From: Achromobacter sp. MFA1 R4
GTDB taxonomy: Bacteria; Pseudomonadota; Gammaproteobacteria; Burkholderiales; Burkholderiaceae_B
Direction of reading: 5' to 3'
Assembly: GCF_900156745.1 (NCBI RefSeq)
Contig: NZ_LT707065.1
Span: 4,960,001 to 5,024,000, forward strand
Length of the DNA: 64,000 nt
The notes beneath the pieces were generated by a model. It was not told the DNA's origin. It did no database searches and saw nothing but the letters and a program-made list of their open reading frames with translations. Made by a program: the position numbers and the translations under genes. Positions 24,850 through 33,330 of the stretch are shown piece by piece (position 1 is the stretch's first letter; every line of letters starts with the position of its first letter).

Positions 24850-26340
24850 ATGTTCGCCCGTCGTTTTCTTGTTTTGCTATGCGCCAGTGTGACGACCGGG
24901 TGCGCGGTAGGGCCTGACTACCGCAAGCCGGAAGCCCCGCTGCCCAGCCATTACACGCAGACCCCGGCCGCGCAGGCCGGGGCGGCGGCCAGCCAGGACC
25001 TGACGGCCTGGTGGCGCCAGTTCGACGATCCGATGCTGGCGCGTTTCGTGTCGAAGGCGATCGCGCAGAACCTGGATCTGGCGCAGGCCACGGCGCGCGT
25101 CGCGCAGGCCCGGGCCGGGCTGGGCGCGGCCAACGCGGCCTTGCTGCCGTCAGCCCAGGTCCGCGGGCAGGCCGCGCGTGCGTATCAGTCGGTCGAGACG
25201 CCGTTGGGACAAGTGCTCAACGCCACGCCGGGATATGACCGGTGGGGGAACGACTACGAGGCGAACCTGGAGGCGAGCTGGGAAGTGGACCTCTTCGGCG
25301 GCCTGCGGCGCGGCCGCGAGGCTGCCATTGCGGACCTCCAGGCCGCGGACGCGGCGGCGATGGCGACGCAGCTTGCCGTCGCCGCGCAAACCGCGGATAC
25401 CTACATCGTCATCCGCAGCCTGCAGGCGCGTCTGGAGATCGCCCGGCGGCAGGTCAGGACGCAGCAGGATCTCGTCGCAAAGGTGGGGCTGCTCCACGAA
25501 AGAGGGCTGGCGGCCAGATACCAGGTGCAGCAGGCCGACGGCGCGCTGGCGCAGGTCCAGGCCACGGTCCCGGTCTTGCAGGCGGGCCTGGATGCGGCCA
25601 TGAACGCCCTGGACGTGATGCTCGGCGAGCCCCCCGGCACCCATCGTTCGGAGCTGGAAGTTTCCGCGCCCATCCCCGCGACGCCGCGCATTGCGGACAT
25701 GGGATCGCCCGCCGATCTGCTGCAGCGCCGCCCGGACCTGATCGCGGCCGAACGCCGGCTGGCCGCGGCCAACGCAAGAATCGGCGTCGCCATCGCCGAG
25801 TACTACCCCAAGTTCTCGTTGAGCGGCCTGCTGGGCAGCGCGACCACCATATCCAGCGGCAATCTGTTTTCCAGCGGCGCCAGCCAGTCGGCGGGCGTGC
25901 TCGGGCTGCGCTGGCGTCTCTTTGACTTCGGCCGCATCAACGCGCAGATCGACCTGGCCAAGGGGCAAGAGGCGCAGGCCCTGGCCGCGTACCGGCTGGC
26001 GGTGCTGCATGCGACGGAGGACGTCGAAAACGCGTTCTCCGCGCTGCTCCGGCGCGCGGAACAGACAGCGGCGCTGACGCGGGGCGAAGATTCCCTGACG
26101 CGCGCCCGCGCATCGTCGTTTGCCGCCTATGAGCGCGGCGCCGCCAGCCTGATCGACGTGCTGTATGCGGATGCGTCCCTGCTGCAGGCGTCGGACGACC
26201 GCGCCCTGGCCCAGGGCGAGTCGGCGCGCGCGGCCGTGGCGGCGTACAAGGCGCTGGGCGGCGGGTGGCAGCCCGCTGTGCCCGCCCAGGCGGCCCAGTC
26301 GGCCCAGCCCGCCGCGCCTGCGCAGGTCGCGCGGCGCTGA
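24850..26340 (+). CDS. RND efflux outer-membrane factor, NodT/OprM-type lipoprotein
   Basis: 496 residues. Lipobox SVTTGC with the family hallmark AVGPDYRKPEAP directly after the lipidated Cys; two OEP repeats follow (helical blocks with SWEVDLFGGLRRGREAAIADLQA, LLQRRPDLIAAERRLAAANARIGVAIAEYYP, and LRWRLFDFGRINAQIDLAKG), as in OprM and NodT. It forms the trimeric channel-tunnel that completes the pump encoded on the other strand. The C-terminal 25 residues are Ala/Gln/Pro repeats that are probably disordered. An AAGGA site precedes the ATG. Confidence 0.93.
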   Translation: MFARRFLVLLCASVTTGCAVGPDYRKPEAPLPSHYTQTPAAQAGAAASQDLTAWWRQFDDPMLARFVSKAIAQNLDLAQATARVAQARAGLGAANAALLPSAQVRGQAARAYQSVETPLGQVLNATPGYDRWGNDYEANLEASWEVDLFGGLRRGREAAIADLQAADAAAMATQLAVAAQTADTYIVIRSLQARLEIARRQVRTQQDLVAKVGLLHERGLAARYQVQQADGALAQVQATVPVLQAGLDAAMNALDVMLGEPPGTHRSELEVSAPIPATPRIADMGSPADLLQRRPDLIAAERRLAAANARIGVAIAEYYPKFSLSGLLGSATTISSGNLFSSGASQSAGVLGLRWRLFDFGRINAQIDLAKGQEAQALAAYRLAVLHATEDVENAFSALLRRAEQTAALTRGEDSLTRARASSFAAYERGAASLIDVLYADASLLQASDDRALAQGESARAAVAAYKALGGGWQPAVPAQAAQSAQPAAPAQVARR

Positions 26341-26439
26341 GGCCTGCGATGCCGGTCGCCCTGGCGCGACAGGAATGCGGCTTGCTGCGCGGCCCGTCAC
26401 GGGCGCGTGCTTGGGCCCGCATTCCACGAGGCGATCCCA

Positions 26440-26868
26440 GTGACTCAACTCATCGAAAACCGATATGCCCTGACCGTGCGGCCCATGCCCGCGGTCTTCC
26501 TGGCGGGGATGTTTCCCCTGTATCTCGGCGCCGCGCTGGCGGATGCGGCGTATGCGCAGACTTTTCACATCCAGTGGAATAATTTCGCGTCCTGGCTGCT
26601 GGTCGGCGGCCTGGTGTTCGGCGCCGTCGCCCTGTTGTTCGCCCTGATCGATGTCTTCAGGCCGACGCAGCGCGCGCGGGGCATCGTGCCGTATGCGCTG
26701 GTGCTGCTGGCCGCATGGCTGGTTGGCGTCCTCAACGCGCTCATGCACGCCCGCGACGCCTGGGCAAGCATGCCCGCCGGCCTGATCCTGTCCGTGGCGG
26801 CGACATTGCTGGCGTTCGTGGCCGTCTGCCTGGGATTTCGCACGCCGCACATCAGGGGACCGCTATGA
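26440..26868 (+). CDS. DUF2231-like four-helix membrane protein
   Basis: About 142 residues with four membrane segments (PAVFLAGMFPLYLGAALADAAY, FASWLLVGGLVFGAVALLFALIDV, GIVPYALVLLAAWLVGVLNALMH and ILSVAATLLAFVAVCLGF), the layout of DUF2231 proteins. In this family the helices often carry heme-binding or redox roles, though this is unproven here. GTG 26440 is favoured by a GAGG site eight bases upstream; the first in-frame ATG (26485) would remove part of the cytoplasmic N-terminus. Its stop overlaps the start of the next gene (ATGA), so it is translated together with the sugar dehydrogenase-like protein. Confidence 0.75.
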   Translation: MTQLIENRYALTVRPMPAVFLAGMFPLYLGAALADAAYAQTFHIQWNNFASWLLVGGLVFGAVALLFALIDVFRPTQRARGIVPYALVLLAAWLVGVLNALMHARDAWASMPAGLILSVAATLLAFVAVCLGFRTPHIRGPL

Positions 26869-28190
26869 AGAAGCTTCGCTTGCTTGCCGGGATCCCGCTG
26901 CTGGCGGCGGCCGGGGTATGCAGCGGCCAGTCCGGGACCGCGCAGGTCGGCCCGACGCCCGAATTGCCCCCGCCCGAACGGGGCCTGCTGCCCGACATGG
27001 TGATCGCCAAGCCCGCCCAGTGGGGCGACAAGGTGCCGACCGTGCCCGAGGGGTACAGGATTTCGGCCATCGCCACCGATCTGAAAATCCCGCGCCAGAC
27101 GCTGGTGCTGCCCAACGGCGACATCCTGGTTGCCGAAGGCCGAGGCGGCAGCGCTCCGGACCTCAAGCCCAAGGATGTGATCGCGGGCATCATCAAGGCC
27201 CGCGGCACCAGCCCGGTCAGGGGCGGCAACCGCCTGACGCTGCTGCGCGATGCCGAAGGCGACGGCACCTACGAGGCCTCCACGTTCGCCGAGAATCTCA
27301 ATGCGCCGTACGGGCTGGCGCTGGTCGGGACCCATCTCTACGTCGCCAACCAGGACGCGCTGGTGCGGTTCGACTACCAGCCCGGACAGACCAAGGCCAG
27401 CGGCCCGCCGGTAACGGTTACCCCGTTGCCCGCGCAGATCAACCACCACTGGACCAAGGCCCTGACTGCCAGCGCCGACGGGCAGTATCTGTACGTCGGC
27501 ATCGGATCCAACAGCAACATCACCGAACGCGGCATGACGGCGGAAGTCGATCGCGCCCGCATCTGGCGCGTCAACGCCGCCACGGGCGAATACAAGGCGT
27601 ACGCCACGGGCCTGCGCAATCCCACCGCGCTCACCATCCAGCCCGACACCGGCCAATTGTGGGCGGTAGTCAACGAGCGCGACGAGCTCGGTCCGGACCT
27701 CGTGCCCGACTACCTCACGTCGGTCAAGGAAGGCGCGTTCTACGGCTGGCCTTACAGCTACTGGGGCAAGAACGTGGACGATCGCGTCCGGCCGCAAGAC
27801 CCCGAGAAGGTCGCCTCGGCCATCGCGCCCGACTACAGCCTGGGCTCGCACGTCGCGGCGCTGGGCGTGGATTTTTCGAACGCCGCGATGGGGGACCGGT
27901 ACGCCAACGGCGTCTTCGTCGGCGAGCACGGCAGCTGGAATCGCAGCGATCCGGTCGGCTACAAGGTGGTGTTCGTGCCCTTCACCGACGGCCGACCGTC
28001 CGGACCGCCCGTGGACTTCGTGGCGGGCTTTCGCGACAGCGACGGCACCACGCGCGGCCGCCCGGTGGGCGTGACGGTCGATCCGAAAGGCGCGCTCATC
28101 GTGGCCGACGATCTGTCCAACACGATCTGGCGCGTCACGCCGGCGCAGTCCGCGCCGCCGCCCAAGCCCGTCGCCGCGGCGCGACCCTGA
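26865..28190 (+). CDS. PQQ-dependent sugar dehydrogenase-like / sorbosone dehydrogenase-family protein
   Basis: 441 residues with a signal peptide (MKKLRLLAGIPLLAAAGVCSG). The rest is a six-bladed propeller of the glucose/sorbosone dehydrogenase type: QTLVLPNGDILVAEGRGG, LNAPYGLALVGTHLYVANQD, ATGLRNPTALTIQPDTGQLWAVVNERDELG, FYGWPYSYWG and GVFVGEHGSWNRS. The ERDELG plus EHGSWNR motifs are characteristic. It would oxidise a sugar in the periplasm with PQQ as cofactor, provided PQQ is made or taken up; no pqq genes are in view. The coupled DUF2231 membrane protein could be its anchor or electron acceptor (inference). Confidence 0.87.
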   Translation: MKKLRLLAGIPLLAAAGVCSGQSGTAQVGPTPELPPPERGLLPDMVIAKPAQWGDKVPTVPEGYRISAIATDLKIPRQTLVLPNGDILVAEGRGGSAPDLKPKDVIAGIIKARGTSPVRGGNRLTLLRDAEGDGTYEASTFAENLNAPYGLALVGTHLYVANQDALVRFDYQPGQTKASGPPVTVTPLPAQINHHWTKALTASADGQYLYVGIGSNSNITERGMTAEVDRARIWRVNAATGEYKAYATGLRNPTALTIQPDTGQLWAVVNERDELGPDLVPDYLTSVKEGAFYGWPYSYWGKNVDDRVRPQDPEKVASAIAPDYSLGSHVAALGVDFSNAAMGDRYANGVFVGEHGSWNRSDPVGYKVVFVPFTDGRPSGPPVDFVAGFRDSDGTTRGRPVGVTVDPKGALIVADDLSNTIWRVTPAQSAPPPKPVAAARP

Positions 28191-28267
28191 ATCGCGCCCC
28201 GGCATGGCGCTTGCTGCCTTGGCGCTGCGCGCCCCGTGGCCGGGATGGTCGGCGCGGCGCAAATGCG

Positions 28268-28327
28268 AGGGCCGCACACGTCAGGGCCGCACACATTAGG
28301 GCGGCACACGTCAGGGCCGCACAACAG
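28268..28327 (+). repeat. Four tandem 15-bp repeats
   Basis: Four head-to-tail units of AGGGCCGCACACGTC type (28268-28282, 28283-28297, 28298-28312, 28313-28327) with one to four differences each. They occupy the gap directly before the ribosome site of the DJ-1/PfpI gene. Confidence 0.85.
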
Positions 28328-28335
28328 GAGTAAAC

Positions 28336-28902
28336 ATGGCAACACTGCAAGACATGAACATCGCAATTCTGGCCGTCGACGGCTTCGAGCAGGTCGAACT
28401 GACCGGCCCGCGCGACCGGCTGCACGAGGAAGGGGCGCGCACCGTGCTGGTGTCCGCCCGCACGGACCCGATCCTGGGCATGCATCATGACAAGCCGGGC
28501 GACCGCTTTCCCGTGGATTTGACGTTCCTGCAGGCCGCGTCGGAGCCGGAAGTCTTCGATGCGCTATTGCTGCCGGGCGGGGTGATCAATGCCGACGAAA
28601 TCCGGATGCAGCCCAAGGCCCAGGAACTGGTGCGCGCATGTGTCGACGCCGGCAAGCCCGTGGCGGTGATCTGCCACGGCGCGTGGCTGCTGATTTCGTC
28701 GGGCGTGGTGAAGGGGCGCAAGATGACCAGCTGGCCGTCGCTGCAGGATGACCTGCGCAACGCGGGCGCGCAGTGGGTCGATGAAGAAGCGGTGGTCGAT
28801 GGAACGCTGGTGTCCAGCCGCAAGCCCGACGATATTCCGGCGTTCAACGACGCCTTCGTCCAGGTGCTGCGCAACACCGCTGGCAAGCCGGCGCGGCAAT
28901 AG
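28336..28902 (+). CDS. DJ-1/PfpI-family protein (type 1 glutamine amidotransferase-like)
   Basis: 188 residues. The fold markers are MNIAILAVDGFEQVELTGP, DALLLPGGVINADEI and the nucleophile elbow AVICHGAWLLIS with Cys about 113 followed by His, the classic PfpI Cys-His pair. Members act as proteases of limited evidence, deglycases/glyoxalases or stress proteins. The activity of this one cannot be told. AGGAG at 28326-28330 precedes the ATG. Upstream lies a 15-bp tandem repeat. Confidence 0.85.
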   Translation: MATLQDMNIAILAVDGFEQVELTGPRDRLHEEGARTVLVSARTDPILGMHHDKPGDRFPVDLTFLQAASEPEVFDALLLPGGVINADEIRMQPKAQELVRACVDAGKPVAVICHGAWLLISSGVVKGRKMTSWPSLQDDLRNAGAQWVDEEAVVDGTLVSSRKPDDIPAFNDAFVQVLRNTAGKPARQ

Positions 28903-28951
28903 GCCGGTTGGCGGCGCCAGGGCAGGGCGGCGCTCCGCCCTAACTCCCTGA

Positions 28952-29284
28952 CTAATTCCGCTTGAGCGCGACGGTCACCAGCACCGACGCGTCTTCCAGC
29001 GCGAAGAGCGAATGCGGCGCCCGGCCGGGCAGATACATCAGACAGCCCGCATCCAGGACGTGCGTGGCGCCGCCGGCGGCCACTTCCACGCTGCCTTCCA
29101 GGCACTGGAGGGTGATTTCCCCCGCCACGTCGTGCGAGGGCATGCTCTTGCCGGCCAGCAGCACCAGCCGCATGACTTCCAGGTCGTCGGATTTGAAGAG
29201 CGCGATCGACTGCTTCTGCGCAAGCGCCGCGCCGTAGGGAGAGAGATCGATGACCTGCCCGGGATCCGCGTGTTTCAAGGCCAT
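28952..29284 (-). CDS. Small cupin-domain protein
   Basis: 110 residues forming one cupin barrel: VMRLVLLAGKSMPSHDVAGEITLQCLEGSVEVAAGG and the second motif LDAGCLMYLPGRAPHSLFALED. Metal ligands seem partly kept (His in SMPSHD, Glu in GEIT, His in APHSL). Such small cupins can be dioxygenases, isomerases or simple sensors. It follows the Bug receptor gene on the same strand after an 80-bp gap that contains a CCGGGC/GCCCGG hairpin (29337-29352), so it may be transcribed separately. Confidence 0.75.
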   Translation of the reverse strand: MALKHADPGQVIDLSPYGAALAQKQSIALFKSDDLEVMRLVLLAGKSMPSHDVAGEITLQCLEGSVEVAAGGATHVLDAGCLMYLPGRAPHSLFALEDASVLVTVALKRN

Positions 29285-29364
29285 GATGGCTGTCCTTCGC
29301 TGGGATGGGATGAACCAACGATACCCCATCCGCGCGCCGGGCTCGCGCCCGGTTGGCGGCCGGA

Positions 29365-30351
29365 TCAGTTGATCTTGATACCGCGTTCCTTGACCAGATC
29401 CTTCCATTGCGCGGTTTCCTTGGCCAGGTGGTCGCGCAGTGCCTCGGGCGTGCCGCCGATGGACTCGGCGCCGATCGAATCCAGCGTCGCTTTCACCTTG
29501 GGCTCGGCCAGCGCGGTGCGCATGGCGTCGTTCAGCTTGGCCACCACGTCCGGCGGCGTGCCGGCCGGGGCGAAGGCCGCGAACCAGGGCATCAGTTCGT
29601 AGCCCGGCACGCCGGCCTCCTGCAGCGTCGGCACGTTGGGCAGCGCGGGCGAGCGCTTGGCGGTGGTGATGCCCAGCGCGCGCAGCTTTCCGCTGTCGAT
29701 GTGCGGCTTGGCGGACGTGATGCTGTCGAACATGTAGTCGACCTGACCGCCCAGCAGGTCGGCCACGGCGGGGCCGCTGCCCTTGTAGGGCACGTGCAGC
29801 ATGTCCACGCCGGTCATCGACACGAACATCTCGCCGGCCAGGTGGATCGAGGTGCCCACGCCGGCTGACGCGTACGTGTAGTGCTTGGGCTGGGCCTTGG
29901 CCTTGGCGATCACGTCCTGCACGCTGGTCGCGCCGGTGCGCTCCGGATTGGTCACGAGCACGTTGGGCACGACGGCCAGCAGCGAGATCGGCGCGAAATC
30001 CTTGATGGGGTCGTAGTTCAGGCTCTGGTAAAGCGCGGGATTGACCGCCATGCCGTTGGCGACGATCAGGATCGTGTAGCCGTCGGGCTTGGCGCGCGCC
30101 ACGGCCGCCGCGCCGATATTGCCGCCCGCGCCGGCGCGGTTTTCGACGATGAAGGACGTGTTGAGCTGCTTGCCCATGGACTCGCTCAGGGTGCGTGCGA
30201 TGCTGTCCATGGCGCCGCCGGGCGGAAAGGGCACGATCCACTTCACCGGCCGGTCAGGATACGCGTCGGCGTGCGCGGCGGTGGCGCCGGCCAGCAGCGT
30301 GGCGGCCAGCAACGCGCGGGCAAAGGGTTTGAATACATGGCGCATGCGCAT
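29365..30351 (-). CDS. Bug-family periplasmic solute receptor (TctC-like)
   Basis: 328 residues with a Sec signal (cleavage near AAHADA). Bug landmarks: PVKWIVPFPPGGAMDSIAR, VENRAGAGGNIGAAAVARAKPDGYTI, YDPIKDFAPISLL, HVPYKGSGPAVADLLGGQVDYMFD and LPNVPTLQEAGVPGYE. It binds a small carboxylate, amino acid or vitamin. The divergent LysR gene at 30508 and two near-identical palindromes between them suggest ligand-dependent control of this receptor gene by that regulator. ATG 30351 (MRMRHV) is the likely start; 30345 is also possible. Confidence 0.92.
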   Translation of the reverse strand: MRMRHVFKPFARALLAATLLAGATAAHADAYPDRPVKWIVPFPPGGAMDSIARTLSESMGKQLNTSFIVENRAGAGGNIGAAAVARAKPDGYTILIVANGMAVNPALYQSLNYDPIKDFAPISLLAVVPNVLVTNPERTGATSVQDVIAKAKAQPKHYTYASAGVGTSIHLAGEMFVSMTGVDMLHVPYKGSGPAVADLLGGQVDYMFDSITSAKPHIDSGKLRALGITTAKRSPALPNVPTLQEAGVPGYELMPWFAAFAPAGTPPDVVAKLNDAMRTALAEPKVKATLDSIGAESIGGTPEALRDHLAKETAQWKDLVKERGIKIN

Positions 30352-30410
30352 GGTTTGTCTCCGTGTTTCTCGAATTATCTGCGGCGCCTGTTCCATTCAT
30401 ACTTTGAATG

Positions 30411-30422
30411 TCAGGGCCTGAA
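30411..30422. promoter_or_regulatory. Palindrome 1 between Bug receptor and LysR genes
   Basis: TCAGGGCCTGAA contains the perfect 5+1+5 palindrome TCAGG-G-CCTGA. It matches the site at 30491-30502 at 11 of 12 bases. Confidence 0.55.
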
Positions 30423-30490
30423 CGCTTAGCGGCAGTATCGCTTGCCTTTTTCCAGGGTGTCCAAGACTATATGGGTTTCGATTGATACCT

Positions 30491-30502
30491 TCAGGGTCTG
30501 AA
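30491..30502. promoter_or_regulatory. Palindrome 2, just before the LysR start
   Basis: TCAGGGTCTGAA, preceded by T, forms TTCAG-GGT-CTGAA, six bases before the lysR ATG. It is a close copy of the site 80 bp upstream, so the LysR protein probably binds both and controls itself and the Bug gene. Confidence 0.55.
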
Positions 30503-30507
30503 TCAAG

Positions 30508-31410
30508 ATGGAACTCCGGCATCTGCGTTACTTCCAGGCGGTGGCCGAGGCGGGCAGCTTCACGCTGGCGGCCTCGCGCCTGCACATCGCCCAGCCGCCT
30601 CTCAGCCGCCAGATCCGCCAGCTTGAAGAGGAGCTGGGCGTGCAGCTCTTCGAGCGCACGACCCGCGCGCTGCGGCTGACCGAGGCGGGCCGCTTCCTGC
30701 TCGAACAATCGCGGCTGCTGACCGCCCGCCTGGAAGAAGTGCTGGAAGGCACGCGCCGCCTGGGCCAGACCGAGCGCCGCTGGTTCGGCATCGGCTTCGT
30801 GCCGTCCACGCTCTATGGGTTCGTGCCCGAGCTGATCCGGCTGCTGCGCAGCGCCGATGAACGGGTCGAGGTCGGCCTGATGGAAATGAACACTTTGCCG
30901 CAGCTTGAAGCCCTGAAGGCCGGCCGCATCGACCTGGGCATCGGCCGCATCCTGCTGGACGACCCGGCCATCGAACGCCGCGTGCTCATGACCGAACCGC
31001 TGATGGCCGCGGTGCCGCTGCATCACCCGCTTGCGGGACAGGCCAGCGTCTCGGTGGACCGGCTGGCGCGCGAACCCTTCGTGCTCTATCCGGCCCGGCC
31101 GCGCCCGAACTACGCGGACCACGTGCTGGGCCTGTTCCGCGCCGCCGGGCACGCCGTGCAGGTGGTGCAGGAAGCCAACGAATTGCAGACCGCCATCGGA
31201 CTGGTCGCGGCGGGGCTGGGCGTCACCGTGGTGCCGGCCTCCGTGCAGCGCCTGCAGCGCCAGGACGTCGCCCACGTGCGCATCGACGCCGACGCCTTCG
31301 TGTCGCCGGTGATCGTCAGCTACCGCAAGGACGACGCCTCCGCGTTTCTGGCGCAGGCGCTGGAACTGGCGGGCGACCTTGCGACAAGGCAGGGATCCGG
31401 ATCGCGCTGA
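30508..31410 (+). CDS. LysR-family transcriptional regulator
   Basis: 300 residues. The winged helix is at residues 1-60: MELRHLRYFQAVAEAGSFTLAASRLHIAQPPLSRQIRQLE, with the recognition helix at QPPLSRQIRQLEEELG. The effector domain (about 90-295) begins GIGFVPSTLYGFVPELI. The form MELRHLRYF and QPPLSRQ match the subgroup of LysRs that control aromatic or carboxylate catabolism (CatR/BenM-like). It is divergent from a Bug receptor gene, its likely target. Confidence 0.92.
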   Translation: MELRHLRYFQAVAEAGSFTLAASRLHIAQPPLSRQIRQLEEELGVQLFERTTRALRLTEAGRFLLEQSRLLTARLEEVLEGTRRLGQTERRWFGIGFVPSTLYGFVPELIRLLRSADERVEVGLMEMNTLPQLEALKAGRIDLGIGRILLDDPAIERRVLMTEPLMAAVPLHHPLAGQASVSVDRLAREPFVLYPARPRPNYADHVLGLFRAAGHAVQVVQEANELQTAIGLVAAGLGVTVVPASVQRLQRQDVAHVRIDADAFVSPVIVSYRKDDASAFLAQALELAGDLATRQGSGSR

Positions 31411-31476
31411 CGCCAGCGCAGCGGCCATGCTGCGCCAGCGCGGCCAGGCGCCGGTCCGCCACGGTATATTGCCTCC

Positions 31477-32379
31477 ATGAAAAAGCTAGACATCCCAGCG
31501 CTGGAAATCTTCGTCGCGGCCGTCGAGGAAAAGAGCCTGTCCAAAGCGGCCGAGCGGGAAAACCTGGTGACGTCCGCGGCCAGCAAGCGCGTGGCCGAAC
31601 TGGAGCGGCATCTGGGCCGCACGCTGCTGCACCGCCACGGGCGCGGCGTCGAGCCCACGCCGGCGGGCGCTTTGCTGTACCAGCGGGCCAAGGCCATCCT
31701 GCGCAGCGTGCAGCTCACCGAGCAGGCCATCAACGGCTATACCCTGGACGGCCAGGCGAAGATCCGCCTGGCTTCTAACCCGTCCACCATCCTGCAATTC
31801 CTGCCCGGCGTGATGGGGCGCTTTCTGGCCGGCCGCAGCGACGTCAGCGTGGATCTGCTCGAAGGCCACAGCTACGACATTCCGCGCATGGTCGCCGAGG
31901 CCTCGGTGGACATCGGCATCTATCACGCGGATCACCCGGTGCCTGGCGTCGCCTCGTTTCCCTTCCGGCGCGATCGCGTGGGACTGGTGGTGCCGGTGGG
32001 CCATGCGCTGGCGGGCCGTTCCGAGTTGTACCTGGAAGAGGCGCTGGACTACGACCTGCTCGGCTATTTTCCGCGCCATTCGCTCGACCAGTTCCTGGCC
32101 TACGCGGGGCAGTCGCTGTCGCGGCCGCCGAACGTGAAGCTGCAGGTGTCCAATTTCGAGACGCGCTGCCGCATGATCCGCGAGGGCCTGGGCATCGGCG
32201 TGGTGCCCGAAGGCATCGCGCGGCACTACCTGTCTTCGATGGGGCTGGCGCTGCTGCGGCTGCGCGATGACTGGGCCGAGCGCCAGTTCTATGTGTGCGT
32301 GCGCGATACGAGCCAGCTTGCGCGGCCGGTGGACGACCTGCTCAAGGCGCTGACGGCGCCGCAGTTGCAAGGGGAGTGA
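31477..32379 (+). CDS. LysR-family transcriptional regulator
   Basis: 300 residues. Helix-turn-helix at the N-terminus (FVAAVEEKSLSKAAERENLVTSAASKRVAELERHLG); the effector domain runs from about residue 90 to the end (IRLASNPSTILQFLPGVMGRFLAG). The SAASKRV recognition helix is that of the LysR branch often found near dicarboxylate or Bug genes. It converges on the hydrolase operon and its target is not evident from position. Confidence 0.9.
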   Translation: MKKLDIPALEIFVAAVEEKSLSKAAERENLVTSAASKRVAELERHLGRTLLHRHGRGVEPTPAGALLYQRAKAILRSVQLTEQAINGYTLDGQAKIRLASNPSTILQFLPGVMGRFLAGRSDVSVDLLEGHSYDIPRMVAEASVDIGIYHADHPVPGVASFPFRRDRVGLVVPVGHALAGRSELYLEEALDYDLLGYFPRHSLDQFLAYAGQSLSRPPNVKLQVSNFETRCRMIREGLGIGVVPEGIARHYLSSMGLALLRLRDDWAERQFYVCVRDTSQLARPVDDLLKALTAPQLQGE

Positions 32380-32460
32380 CCCGGCGCGGTGGTGGCGCAG
32401 CAGTCAGCCCGCGCCACGGCCCCGGGAGACCGGACGTACCCGCGTCCGCGCGGCCGCGCG

Positions 32461-33330
32461 CTATGCGCCCTGCCGCCTGCGCGCCGCCTGCGCCAGCACC
32501 GGCCGCAGATAGCCGAGGAACCGGTCCGGGTCCTCGCTCATGGGAAAGTGGCCCATGCCTTCCATGATCTGCCATTGCGATCCGGCGATGCGGCCCGCCA
32601 GGAATTCCGTGTCCTCGGGCGTGCAGGAATAGTCGTATTCGCCGGTCAGCAGCCACAGCGGGCAGCGCTGCGTGTCGATGCCGGCCACGCGGTCGCGGAT
32701 GTCGCCGTCCGCGGTATAGAAGTGCAGGTCCCCCTTGAACACCCCCGGACCGCTCTGCATGTAGTGCCACAAGGTCTCCCAGCGATGCTTCTCGGGGCTG
32801 CCCGGGCCGACCAGGCCCGATACGATGCCGGCGCAGACTTCGCCGCCGTGCACGTCCGGCCGGTTCAGCCATTCCAGGTCGTAGTACGGGTCGACGTGCG
32901 CGCCGGACTGCAGGCCGATGGCGCCGCCGAAGCGGTCGGCGTGTTCAAGCGCCAGATGCAGCACGATGCGGCCGCCGATGGAGCAGCCCATCACCAGCGG
33001 ACGGTCCAGCGCCAGCGCGTCGGCCACGGCGATGATCGCCTCGGCGTAGTCCTGCGAGGTCAGCCGGTAGGTTTCTTCCTGCCAGCCTTCGGGCGGTGAG
33101 GATTTGCCGTGCCACGGCAGGTCGAAGGCGATGACGCGGAAGGATTCCAGGATGGCCGGGTCGTTCATCACCGCGCGGTACTGGCGCGAGTCCGCGCCGG
33201 CCGTGTGCAGGCACAGCAGCGGCGTGCCGCTGCCGGCTTCTTCGACGTAAATGCGCTGCGGGCGTCCACCCAGCGGCAGGTGCAGATAGCGGCCGACGAT
33301 GGGCTCGAAGCGGGCGGGGCTGGCGTTCAC
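32461..33330 (-). CDS. Alpha/beta hydrolase
   Basis: 289 residues. Catalytic triad visible: Ser in MGCSIGGR (G-x-S-x-G elbow, about 117), Asp in TGEYDYSC and His in EGMGHFPMSEDP near the C-terminus; the oxyanion loop LLCLHTAGADSR is near residue 37. It would hydrolyse an ester, lactone or C-C bond. It is the last gene of the minus-strand operon that includes an MBL lactonase-like enzyme and an aldehyde dehydrogenase. Its GTG start (33330) overlaps the TGA of the gene before it (GTGA), so the two are translationally coupled. Confidence 0.88.
   Translation of the reverse strand: MNASPARFEPIVGRYLHLPLGGRPQRIYVEEAGSGTPLLCLHTAGADSRQYRAVMNDPAILESFRVIAFDLPWHGKSSPPEGWQEETYRLTSQDYAEAIIAVADALALDRPLVMGCSIGGRIVLHLALEHADRFGGAIGLQSGAHVDPYYDLEWLNRPDVHGGEVCAGIVSGLVGPGSPEKHRWETLWHYMQSGPGVFKGDLHFYTADGDIRDRVAGIDTQRCPLWLLTGEYDYSCTPEDTEFLAGRIAGSQWQIMEGMGHFPMSEDPDRFLGYLRPVLAQAARRRQGA

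Noticed and set aside
28191-28335. 15-bp repeats considered as a CRISPR array
   Set aside because: The units are directly contiguous without spacers and only 15 bp long; no cas genes are near.
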